16,060 nt of DNA from Clostridium sp. CAG:1013 (lineage in GTDB: Bacteria > Bacillota > Clostridia > Oscillospirales > Acutalibacteraceae): contig HF972650.1 in NCBI GenBank assembly GCA_000432995.1, positions 93,355 to 109,414 of the forward strand, given 5' to 3'. How positions within the stretch are numbered: the first letter of the stretch is position 1; every line of letters starts with the position of its first letter. Position numbers and translations under genes: made by a program. The notes below the pieces were generated by a model that was not told the DNA's origin, searched no databases, and saw only the letters and a program-made list of their open reading frames with translations. Of this stretch, positions 6,745 through 13,300 are shown one piece after another.

Positions 6745-9411
6745 GTGAAAAAAACGGGAAACAGAACGATAATCACATGGGTGGCGCTGCTTTTGGCGCT
6801 GCTGTTTATCTTGCCTGCGCCGGGAGTGTTGGCGTCGGAGCTTAGCTCTTCTTCAGTGGAAGAGAGCTCTCAAGAGGAGAGCTCTTCACAGTTGGAGGAG
6901 GAATCTTCTCAGCTCCAGGAGGAAAGTTCCCAAGAGGAAAGCCAGCTCCCGGAAGGTGAAGTCTCCAGCGATGTAGAGGAGTCTTCCTCTGCGGTGGAAA
7001 GCGAAGAAACGCAAGACTCTGCAGAGAGTTCCGCCCCGTCAGAGGAGGGGAGCACTTTGGAGGAAACTGAGCAGGAGACCTTTGAGGCATATCCTCTGCT
7101 GGTGGTAGGAGGACACAAGGCTTATATGTCGGGTGAACCAGGCGCCATGTTCTATCCTGACCGGAACATGACCCGAGCGGAGATGGCCCAAGTGCTGTAT
7201 AATCTGCTGGCATCCTATCCTTCTGTCACGGAGAATCATTTTAGCGACGTGAGCTCTTCTGCGTGGTACGCCAAAGCGGTGAACACATTGGTGGAACTGG
7301 ATGTCCTCAGTGGTTACGAGGACGGAACGTTCCGGCCCTCCAACTATGTTACCCGAGCGGAATTCGTAACAGCTGTCTCTAAGTGCTTCCAAATGACCAG
7401 CAGTGGCAGTTCCAATTTCCCGGATGTTAACGGGCATTGGGCGGAAAAGTATATCAATTATGCTTCCTCTCAAGGGTGGATCAACGGTTTTGAGGACGGA
7501 ACCTTCCGGCCTAATGATCAGATCCTTCGCTGCCAGGTCACAGCCATCATGAACAACGCATTGGATCGTACGGGCGATGGTTTTGCCGCGGACAGCAATA
7601 CGCAAGAGTTTGTGGACGTGCCCACTAGCCACTGGGCTTTTGAACATATCGCTGAAGCTGCCGATCCTGTGGATGATGGCGGTGAGGGGGTAGATCCTCC
7701 TTCCACCGATTTCCAGGTGGGGCAGACGGTGCGGGTCACTGCGGAACCCAGCCTGCGGCTGCGTGAGGGTCCCGGCACGGAATTCGATGCTATTACCACA
7801 CTGGCAACAGGGACAAAGGTCACAGTCACCAGCGTGGAAAGTAACGGCTGGCTTGGGGTAAAGACCAATGGCGGTCTGGCTGGCTTTGTCAGCGGTGAAT
7901 ATGTGGTAGTGGACGATGGTTCCAGCGAAGGCGGCGGAATCGCCAGCGGCGCTAGCCTCAGTGCTTCCAGCCTGACGCTGTCCCAGTATCAGAGCGTCCG
8001 CCTGGATGGCTCTGTGAAGTCCAACCTTTCTGCTATGACCTGGACCAGCAGTGATCCCAGCGTTGCCTATGTGGGCTATACGGTCAGCTACGGCGGCAAC
8101 AGTGAGGGCGCTATGGTGTACGGCGCCAAGCCTGGCACTGCGACCATCACTTTTGCGGATGGGGAAGGCACCACGAAAGCCACTTGTCAGGTGACTGTCA
8201 CCTCGGCACAAGCTGTCCGGTTTGCCTATGGCGATGAAAATATCGTGGGGAAAGATGTCAAGTTCAACTTGATCGGCATCACCGATTCCAGCCGGGCTGG
8301 GGTGAAATTCACCATTGTGGATGGCCCCGCAAACGGCTCTTTTGAAACCACCACTTACACTACGGAAAGTCAGAATTCTTCTTATGGCATGCCCACCAAT
8401 ACGGTGAAGGTGTTCACCAAAGAGGTGAGTTTTTACGCTGCAGGAGAATACACCATCCGTGCGTACTCCAAGACATCCGGAGGCTCCTGGTCCTCAGATT
8501 ACTACGAGTTCACGGTGATGGTCACCTCCAGCAATGTGAGCCCCACCACCACAACTTATGACCAGCGCCGGGCCAGCGGCAATATTATCTCGGTGCTGGC
8601 AAACTTTGAGGGGTTGGTTCCTGAGATTGAGGATGACCCCATCGCTTCCGGCAACCCCACCGTGGGTTATGGCTACGTGGTGCAGAAAAACAACGCCTTC
8701 TACAACAATTTGACAGAAGCGGAGGCCTACGCTCAGCTGGTGAACATGGTCAACAACGCCGGATATGCCAGCGCGGTGGAGAATTTCCGGGCGAGCAATA
8801 ATATCAAGATGAGTCAGGCTCAGTTTGATGCGTTGGTGAGCTTTGTGTACAATTTGGGGCCTGGCGTCCTGAATACCAGCTATGACACCTTCAAGGTGAT
8901 GCTCAACGCCACCGATCCCACAGGGATCTCCTCTTCCAACAAGGCTACCGGTACCGTTAATGTTGTGAATGTGGACACCGGTGTGGCACAGGTGTACTCC
9001 GACGCTAGTCTTACCAGTTCTCCGGTAACTACTTTGAAGAGCGGCAGCACAGTGACCATCGACACCTATAAAGCCTATCGTTCCGCCACCAAGCAGGAGG
9101 TGTGGTATCACGTGACCACTTCCGATGGCAAAGTGGGATGGGTGTCCGCCGGTTATATCTGTCTTTCCGGGAACCGAGCCTGCGACCTGGCTTGGGCGGA
9201 TTCCACAGTATTGGCCAACAACTTCCTTCAGTGGAACAGATCTGGCGGCAGTATTGTTGCTGGCCTGGTGTACCGCCGCATTGCCGAGTGCAACATCTTC
9301 TTCTATGGCGATTACGCCAAGGCCTATCACAGCAGCGGCTATTGGGGCGTCAATTACTACGGGTATCAGTTCCCTGAAAACATCAAAAAATACGACAGTA
9401 CTCAAAATTAA
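6745..9411 (+). CDS. Secreted SLH-domain protein with SH3b, Ig-like and GH24 lysozyme domains
   Basis: Probable wall-anchored muramidase of 888 residues acting outside the cell. The GTG at 6745 follows AGGGAGG and lies downstream of the promoter. Residues 1-30 are a signal peptide (KKTGNR, long Leu-rich core, VLA before SE). Residues 31-112 are a Ser/Glu/Gln-rich stalk. Residues 120-310 contain S-layer homology repeats (GYEDGTFRPSNYVTRAE, GFEDGTFRPNDQ, FPDVNGHWAEKYI), with the first and last degenerate. About 330-389 is an SH3b domain (LRLREGPGTEFDAITTL), 404-486 a Big2-like Ig domain, and 489-596 another beta-rich domain. About 608-727 is the front of a GH24 lysozyme, with Glu622 in FEG, Asp631 as candidate second acid, Thr639 in PTVGYGY, and AQFDALVSFVYNLG. 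A second SH3b (736-806) then interrupts it, and 820-860 supplies the usual GH24 end (QWNRSGG...GLVYRRIAE). It is monocistronic. Phage origin of GH24 is likely, but no phage genes adjoin. Confidence 0.9.
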   Translation: MKKTGNRTIITWVALLLALLFILPAPGVLASELSSSSVEESSQEESSSQLEEESSQLQEESSQEESQLPEGEVSSDVEESSSAVESEETQDSAESSAPSEEGSTLEETEQETFEAYPLLVVGGHKAYMSGEPGAMFYPDRNMTRAEMAQVLYNLLASYPSVTENHFSDVSSSAWYAKAVNTLVELDVLSGYEDGTFRPSNYVTRAEFVTAVSKCFQMTSSGSSNFPDVNGHWAEKYINYASSQGWINGFEDGTFRPNDQILRCQVTAIMNNALDRTGDGFAADSNTQEFVDVPTSHWAFEHIAEAADPVDDGGEGVDPPSTDFQVGQTVRVTAEPSLRLREGPGTEFDAITTLATGTKVTVTSVESNGWLGVKTNGGLAGFVSGEYVVVDDGSSEGGGIASGASLSASSLTLSQYQSVRLDGSVKSNLSAMTWTSSDPSVAYVGYTVSYGGNSEGAMVYGAKPGTATITFADGEGTTKATCQVTVTSAQAVRFAYGDENIVGKDVKFNLIGITDSSRAGVKFTIVDGPANGSFETTTYTTESQNSSYGMPTNTVKVFTKEVSFYAAGEYTIRAYSKTSGGSWSSDYYEFTVMVTSSNVSPTTTTYDQRRASGNIISVLANFEGLVPEIEDDPIASGNPTVGYGYVVQKNNAFYNNLTEAEAYAQLVNMVNNAGYASAVENFRASNNIKMSQAQFDALVSFVYNLGPGVLNTSYDTFKVMLNATDPTGISSSNKATGTVNVVNVDTGVAQVYSDASLTSSPVTTLKSGSTVTIDTYKAYRSATKQEVWYHVTTSDGKVGWVSAGYICLSGNRACDLAWADSTVLANNFLQWNRSGGSIVAGLVYRRIAECNIFFYGDYAKAYHSSGYWGVNYYGYQFPENIKKYDSTQN

Positions 9412-9419
9412 CAGCATAA

Positions 9420-9459
9420 AAAAGCCGTCCGTTCCCGGGGCAGGGAGCGGGCGGCTTTT
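9420..9459. terminator. Bidirectional intrinsic terminator
   Basis: AAAAGCCGTCCGTTCCC (9420-9436) pairs with GGGAGCGGGCGGCTTTT (9443-9459), including two G-U pairs, around a 6-base loop. Six As precede it (9418-9423) and Ts end it, so it can stop the lysozyme gene on the plus strand and comM on the minus strand. Confidence 0.9.
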
Positions 9460-9471
9460 GGCGTTTTCCTT

Positions 9472-10998
9472 TTATTTGTTCAGCCAGTATTTTCGGTCTA
9501 GCGTCCGGTATTGAACAGCTTCCGCTACATGGGCGGTGTCGATCTTCTCGCTGGCGTCCAGATCAGCGATGGTGCGGGCTACTTTCAGCACCCGGCCGTA
9601 GGTCCGTGCGGAAAAACCAAAGCTCTCAAAAGCTCGCTGCAAGAGTTTTGAAGCCGCCTCTGTGGTCTGGCACATCTCTTGCATCTGGGAAGCGGGAATG
9701 TCCGCGTTGCAGAAATAGGGCATCCCCTTGAACCGTTCCCGCTGAAGTTTTCGGGCAGCGTTAACACGTTCTCGCACTTGGGCCGAGGTCTCTTCCGGCC
9801 GGGTGGAGGACAGTTCCTCAAAAGGCACGGCAGGCACCTCAATGTGGAGATCAATCCGATCCAGCAGGGGACCGGACACCTTCCCCAGGTACCGTTCCAC
9901 CGCATGAGGATGGCACAGACAGGGATGGGTTGGATGACCAAAGTAGCCGCAGGGGCAGGGGTTCATGGCTGCCACCAGCATAAATCGGCAGGGGTAAGAG
10001 GTAGTTCCGCCCACTCGGGAGATGGTCACCTTGCCGTCTTCCATGGGCTGGCGCAGCACCTCCATGGAAGCACGGGAAAATTCCGGGAGTTCATCCAAAA
10101 ACAGCACTCCGTTGTGGGCCAGAGAGATCTCTCCCGGTTGGGGAGTGGGTCCGCCACCTGCTAGACCAGCAGTGGAGATGGTATGGTGAGGCGACCGAAA
10201 GGGCCTTTCCCGAATCAGGGAGATTCCGGCAGGGAGTTTTCCTCGGATGGAGTGAATCTTGGTGGTTTCTAGAGACTCTTCAAAGGTCATTTCAGGCAGG
10301 ATGGTGGGCAGTCGTTTAGCAAGCATACTCTTGCCGGAACCGGGAGGTCCAATGAGGAGTACATTGTGACTGCCGCTGGCGGCGATCTCCAGAGCACGTT
10401 TGGCTTCCGGCTGGCCTTTTACATCGGCGAAATCCAGAAACTCCACTTCCTCCGGCTCCCCGTATCGGGGCTGGGCCGGGGCAAGATCCAGCTTTCCCTG
10501 AAGGTGGTTAAGTAACTGTTCTACATCCCGAATGCCGTACACTTGAAGGCCCTGGATCACAGCACCCTCGGCGGCGTTTTCCACGGGCACATACAGTCGC
10601 CGGAATCCTGCTTCCTTGGCTTTGTCCGCCATGGGAAGGACTCCGCGGATGGGCCGGAGCTCACCAGAAAGGGACAGCTCCCCCAGAAAGATGGCGTCGT
10701 CGGTATGGCAGGCAAGCTGCTGGGAGGCTTTCAGCAGGGAGATGAATAAGGGAAGGTCATAGATGGGGCCTTCCTTTTTCTTGTCAGCAGGGGCAAGATT
10801 CATGGTGATGCGGCTGACGGGGAAGTCGAATCCTCGATTTTTCAGCGCTGACCGCACCCGGTCCCGGGATTCTTTTACCGCCGCGTCAGGAAGACCCACC
10901 AAGTCAAAGGTGGGTAGTCCCTGGGAAAGATCGGCTTCCACCTCCACGGGAAACGCTTCCATTCCATAAAGTCCCATGCTGTATGTTTTTGCCACCAT
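9472..10998 (-). CDS. comM: YifB/ComM family AAA+ ATPase (Mg-chelatase-like)
   Basis: In Vibrio, ComM is a hexameric helicase that promotes branch migration of incoming DNA during natural transformation. The role in Clostridia is less clear. The protein has 508 residues. Residues 1-170 form the N-terminal ChlI-like domain (YSMGLYGMEAFPVEVEADLS, GLPDAAVKESRDRVRSAL, MNLAPADKKKEGPIYDLP). Walker A GPPGSGKS is at 217-224 with Lys223, and Walker B VLFLDELPE has Asp302-Glu303. MNPCPCGYFG begins at 345, next to further Cys/His residues and the arginine-bearing LLDRIDLHIEV. The Mg-chelatase C-terminal domain (FSARTYGRVLKVARTIADL) closes it. I chose ATG 10998 because AAGGATG is well spaced and family members start MxAKTYS. 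ATG 11010 touches its ribosome site, and the frame up to 11070 overlaps the promoter. Confidence 0.93.
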   Translation of the reverse strand: MVAKTYSMGLYGMEAFPVEVEADLSQGLPTFDLVGLPDAAVKESRDRVRSALKNRGFDFPVSRITMNLAPADKKKEGPIYDLPLFISLLKASQQLACHTDDAIFLGELSLSGELRPIRGVLPMADKAKEAGFRRLYVPVENAAEGAVIQGLQVYGIRDVEQLLNHLQGKLDLAPAQPRYGEPEEVEFLDFADVKGQPEAKRALEIAASGSHNVLLIGPPGSGKSMLAKRLPTILPEMTFEESLETTKIHSIRGKLPAGISLIRERPFRSPHHTISTAGLAGGGPTPQPGEISLAHNGVLFLDELPEFSRASMEVLRQPMEDGKVTISRVGGTTSYPCRFMLVAAMNPCPCGYFGHPTHPCLCHPHAVERYLGKVSGPLLDRIDLHIEVPAVPFEELSSTRPEETSAQVRERVNAARKLQRERFKGMPYFCNADIPASQMQEMCQTTEAASKLLQRAFESFGFSARTYGRVLKVARTIADLDASEKIDTAHVAEAVQYRTLDRKYWLNK

Positions 10999-11041
10999 AA
11001 TTTTTGCCATCCTTCCCAAAAAACTCTTTTGGTTTGGATCT

Positions 11042-11070
11042 ATTATACGACAAAATCCAACAAAAGACAA
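11042..11070 (-). promoter_or_regulatory. Sigma-A-type promoter of comM
   Basis: On the minus strand TTGTCT (11070-11065), a 17-base spacer and a perfect TATAAT (11047-11042) predict transcription from about 11035, leaving a leader of about 37 bases. It stands back to back with the sigma-factor promoter, with 48 bases between the two -35 boxes. Confidence 0.83.
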
Positions 11071-11118
11071 CGCAGGGTTTTATTTTCGTCTTATTATCCC
11101 TGGCTCAGAAACAGCATC

Positions 11119-11147
11119 TTGACGAATTGTGCGCTTTAGGATATGAT
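11119..11147 (+). promoter_or_regulatory. Sigma-A-type promoter of the sigma-factor gene
   Basis: TTGACG (11119-11124), a 17-base spacer and TATGAT (11142-11147) predict transcription from about 11154, 24 bases before the ATG at 11178. This rules out longer in-frame starts from 11004. Confidence 0.85.
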
Positions 11148-11177
11148 AGGTGCAAGAAATCGGTCAAGAGGTGCAGA

Positions 11178-11738
11178 ATGGAGTTTCAGGATCGCAGCGA
11201 TGCCCAGCTTTCCGCTCTGGTGCGGCAGGGCCATGGAGAGGCCTTCGCCGAACTGAGCGCACGGTATCTGGGGTTGATCCGGGCCAAAGCCAAGCTGTTT
11301 GAGGGTGCCGCCGCTCCGGAAAAAGAAGACCTTTGGCAGGAGGGGTTGCTGGGCCTGTACGCCGCGGCTATCTCTTACAAGCCGGAGAAAGGGGCCGCTT
11401 TTTCCACCTACGCTGGGACCTGCGTCTACAACCGGATGGTGAGTGCCGTGCGCCGTCATGGGAGCAGCGCCAACCGTCCCCTCAACGAGTCCGTGCCTTT
11501 GGAGGACGCGGGGGAGGCTGCCGTGGAGGCAGGACCTGAATCTTTCGTGGAACTGCGGGAGGAATTCCGTTCCTTTTATGAGAAGATGGACGTGTCTCTT
11601 TCCTCTTTGGAACGTCGGGCGTTGGCCTTTTATCTTTGCGGTTACGGCAGGAAAGAGGCGGCGCAGTTGGCGGGGATGCCTCTGCGGACTTACGACAATG
11701 CCCTTCACCGGGTGAAGGCCAAATTGAAACAGTTATAA
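11178..11738 (+). CDS. SigH-like RNA polymerase sigma-70 family factor
   Basis: Alternative sigma factor of 186 residues that would direct RNA polymerase to a specific promoter class. Region 2 (about 20-95) contains YLGLIRAKAKLFEGAAAPEKEDLWQEG, GLLGLYAAAISYKPEKGAAFSTYA and CVYNRMVSAVRRHG, resembling the region 2 of Bacillus SigH (IRAKA, EDIVQEGMIGLY). Region 4 (about 132-186) has SLSSLERRALAFYLCGYGRKEAAQLAGMPLRTYDNALHRVKAKL, a helix-turn-helix. At 186 residues it is shorter than SigH (about 218). The ATG has AGAGGTG close upstream and a good promoter. It is divergent from comM and followed after 94 bases by a zinc-ribbon gene. No anti-sigma gene is adjacent. The regulon cannot be told from here. 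Confidence 0.88.
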   Translation: MEFQDRSDAQLSALVRQGHGEAFAELSARYLGLIRAKAKLFEGAAAPEKEDLWQEGLLGLYAAAISYKPEKGAAFSTYAGTCVYNRMVSAVRRHGSSANRPLNESVPLEDAGEAAVEAGPESFVELREEFRSFYEKMDVSLSSLERRALAFYLCGYGRKEAAQLAGMPLRTYDNALHRVKAKLKQL

Positions 11739-11743
11739 AAATA

Positions 11744-11800
11744 TGTCCTGCTGCGCAGCGTTGGGTTTCCCACCGGCACGGTGCAACTCCGTCCAGGACA
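11744..11800 (+). ncRNA. Candidate structured RNA element before the zinc-ribbon gene
   Basis: TGTCCTG (11744-11750) pairs with CAGGACA (11794-11800), closing a 57-base unit. Inside are the palindrome GCTGCGCAGC (11750-11759), the hairpin TGGG-TTT-CCCA (11762-11772) and the hairpin ACGG/CCGT with a 7-base loop (11778-11792). There is no U-tract, so it is not a plain terminator of the sigma gene. It lies 32 bases before the next ATG and could be a leader element. I could not match it to a known riboswitch class, and chance folding is possible. Confidence 0.35.
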
Positions 11801-11832
11801 AGTAACATGAACACAAAAGCGAGGTAAGAAAG

Positions 11833-12111
11833 ATGTACGAAGACAAGAAACTCGTCTGCAAAGAATGCGGCAAGGAATTTGTGTTTACGGCCGGTGAGCA
11901 GGAATTTTACGCCGAAAAGGGCTTCACCAATGAGCCTCAGCGCTGCCGTGAATGCCGTCAGGCCCGGAAGAACGGAGGCCAGCCTCAGCGGGAGATGTTC
12001 ACCGCTGTTTGCGCCGCTTGCGGCAAGGAGGCTCGGGTGCCCTTCCAGCCCCGAGAGGACCGTCCTGTTTATTGCAGCGAGTGCTTCGCTCGGATGAAGG
12101 AAGAGCAGTAA
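11833..12111 (+). CDS. Zinc-ribbon protein with two four-cysteine modules
   Basis: Small soluble protein of 92 residues from the widespread but poorly characterised zf-trcl-type family. The first module is CKEC at 9-12 plus CREC at 38-41, enclosing the family-typical KEFVFTAGEQEFYAEKGFTNEPQRC. The second is CAAC at 60-63 plus CSEC at 81-84, enclosing VPFQPREDRPVYC. Two structural zinc ions are therefore likely. Related proteins are suspected nucleic-acid or ribosome binders, but no function is established. The ATG follows GAGGTAAG. It lies behind the SigH-like gene and a possible RNA structure, and ahead of a double hairpin terminator, so it may be read from the sigma promoter. An independent promoter in the 94-base gap was not seen. 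Confidence 0.9.
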   Translation: MYEDKKLVCKECGKEFVFTAGEQEFYAEKGFTNEPQRCRECRQARKNGGQPQREMFTAVCAACGKEARVPFQPREDRPVYCSECFARMKEEQ

Positions 12112-12135
12112 TCAAAATAGGAATTTCAAGCGTTA

Positions 12136-12169
12136 GAAGGGGCTGTCGCGAAACTGCGGCGGCCCCTTC
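12136..12169. repeat. Long 15-bp stem hairpin downstream of the zinc-ribbon gene
   Basis: GAAGGGGCTGTCGCG (12136-12150) pairs along its whole length, with three G-U pairs, with TGCGGCGGCCCCTTC (12155-12169) around an AAAC loop. No T-run follows. It sits 24 bases after the stop and 22 bases before a second hairpin that does have a T-run, so it may be a transcript-end structure or a processing site. Confidence 0.7.
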
Positions 12170-12191
12170 AAGCAGAGATGGGATGGCCTTT

Positions 12192-12218
12192 GAGGGCTGT
12201 TCCAGAGCCCTCTTTTTT
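12192..12218 (+). terminator. Intrinsic terminator
   Basis: GAGGGCT (12192-12198) pairs with AGCCCTC (12206-12212), followed by six Ts, a G and six more Ts. It ends the sigma-factor/zinc-ribbon unit just before the next promoter. Confidence 0.9.
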
Positions 12219-12228
12219 GTTTTTTGTA

Positions 12229-12257
12229 TTGCAGACAAGGACAAAGGGTATTATAAT
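12229..12257 (+). promoter_or_regulatory. Sigma-A-type promoter of the DUF1858 gene
   Basis: TTGCAG (12229-12234), a 17-base spacer and a perfect TATAAT (12252-12257) predict transcription from about 12264, about 34 bases before the ATG. It may also drive trmK and the genes after it. Confidence 0.8.
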
Positions 12258-12297
12258 AAAGATATCATCTTTAAAATAAAAACGGAGGAATGTACCC

Positions 12298-12501
12298 ATG
12301 GCTTCCATTACCAAAGATACCATCATCGGCGAGATCCTGGATCTGGACCGCACCACCGCTCCTTTCTTCCTGGAGATGGGGATGCACTGTTTGGGCTGCC
12401 CTTCCGCGCGGGGGGAGACCATTGAGCAGGCCTGCATGGTTCACGGCGTAGACGTGGACGAGCTGGTGGCCAAGCTCAACGAGCACTTGAAGGACAAGTA
12501 A
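12298..12501 (+). CDS. DUF1858 redox-disulfide domain protein
   Basis: Free-standing DUF1858 protein of 67 residues, a fold also found at the N-terminus of ScdA/RIC-type iron-sulfur repair proteins and in partners of the hybrid-cluster protein. ITKDTIIGEILDLDRTTAPFFLEMGMHCLGCPSA holds a conserved CxxC pair (Cys31, Cys34), followed by Cys46 in IEQACMVHGVD. The pair suggests thiol redox or metal handling, but the reaction is not established. A GGAGG lies 9 bases before the ATG, with its own promoter upstream. A hairpin follows the gene at 12517-12547 before trmK. Confidence 0.9.
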   Translation: MASITKDTIIGEILDLDRTTAPFFLEMGMHCLGCPSARGETIEQACMVHGVDVDELVAKLNEHLKDK

Positions 12502-12516
12502 GATTTTCTAAGATCA

Positions 12517-12555
12517 CTGCCGCGCGACAGAAAATGCCGGGCGGCAGCGTCTTTT
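12517..12555 (+). terminator. Weak terminator or attenuator between DUF1858 and trmK
   Basis: CTGCCGC (12517-12523) pairs with GCGGCAG (12541-12547) around a 17-base loop, followed by CGTCTTTT. The short, interrupted T-run suggests partial termination, which would allow lower expression of trmK and downstream genes. It ends shortly before the AGGAG of trmK. Confidence 0.5.
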
Positions 12556-12569
12556 CCAGGAGCGTTTTT

Positions 12570-13253
12570 ATGAGACCATTGTTCCAGTTGGGGCCGCGGC
12601 TGGCCCTGTGCGCCTCCCTTGTGCGAGAGGGAAAAGCGCTGTGTGATGTGGGCACCGATCACGGGTATCTGCCCATCTGGCTTTTAAAGACAGGCAAGAT
12701 TCCCCGAGCTCTGGCCTGCGATATCAATCCCGGTCCCTTGGATGCCGCCCGGCGGGATGGGGCCAAGTACGAGGCGGGAGAGGCTCTTTCCTTTCGGCTT
12801 TCCGACGGGCTGCGAGAGGTTTCCCCAGAGGAGGCGGAAGATGTGGTTATCGCCGGCATGGGCGGCGAGCTGATCCTGCGCATCGTAGGGGAGACCACTT
12901 GGCTGCGGGACAAAGAGAAGCAGCTAATCCTTCAGCCCATGAGTTCTGTTCCGGAGCTGCGGTTGGGCCTGCGGGAACTGGGTTTCACAGTTCTTCAGGA
13001 GGAAGCTGTGGAGGAGGGGACCAAGGTGTATTCCGCCTTTTCTGTCCGGTATGACGGCGCTGGGGAGGAAACAAGTCCTCTGTATCCCTACTTGGGAAAG
13101 CTTCGGCCGGGAGCACCTCATGTGGACGCTTACGCCCGAAAGGTTCTGCGAGAGCTCACCTCCCAGCGGAAAGGAGCGCTCCATACGGGGGACGACATCC
13201 GGGCTGCCCAGTTGGATGGGCTGATCCGAGAGGTGGAGGAGATGTATCTGTAA
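12570..13253 (+). CDS. trmK: tRNA (adenine(22)-N1)-methyltransferase TrmK
   Basis: SAM-dependent enzyme forming m1A at position 22 in the D-loop of certain tRNAs, a Gram-positive family (Bacillus YqfN). The product has 227 residues. FQLGPRLALCASLV starts the fold, DVGTDHGYLP (26-35) is the SAM-binding motif I, ACDINPGPLDAARRDGAKY follows, and IAGMGGELI (AGMGG at 95-99) is the family hallmark. LILQPMSSVPELRLGLRELGF and a helical C-terminus complete it. I chose ATG 12570, which has AGGAG 7 bases upstream. An in-frame ATG at 12534 falls inside the preceding hairpin. It is followed after 47 bases by the Nif3-like gene, a pairing conserved across Firmicutes. Confidence 0.94.
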   Translation: MRPLFQLGPRLALCASLVREGKALCDVGTDHGYLPIWLLKTGKIPRALACDINPGPLDAARRDGAKYEAGEALSFRLSDGLREVSPEEAEDVVIAGMGGELILRIVGETTWLRDKEKQLILQPMSSVPELRLGLRELGFTVLQEEAVEEGTKVYSAFSVRYDGAGEETSPLYPYLGKLRPGAPHVDAYARKVLRELTSQRKGALHTGDDIRAAQLDGLIREVEEMYL

Positions 13254-13300
13254 AGAAAGGGTGCGGTCCCACACTTTACAGAAACGAAAAGGAGAACTTT

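Noticed and set aside
7039..8211. A 390-codon minus-strand frame (and another at 8494-9417) opposite the SLH/lysozyme gene.
   Set aside because: The plus-strand protein has recognisable domains throughout. The antisense products have none and lack ribosome sites.
8566..9345. Possible prophage remnant, because GH24 lysozymes are common in phages.
   Set aside because: The gene has SLH repeats, its own promoter and housekeeping neighbours, with no holin, integrase or structural phage genes.
11778..11800. CGGTGCAACTCCG looked like part of a cobalamin riboswitch.
   Set aside because: The B12-box region, the conserved core and the required length are absent, and the downstream gene is not a cobalamin gene.
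11743..11805. A 20-codon frame (MSCCAALGFPPARC...) in the gap before the zinc-ribbon gene.
   Set aside because: No ribosome site. The same bases make a better case as a folded RNA.
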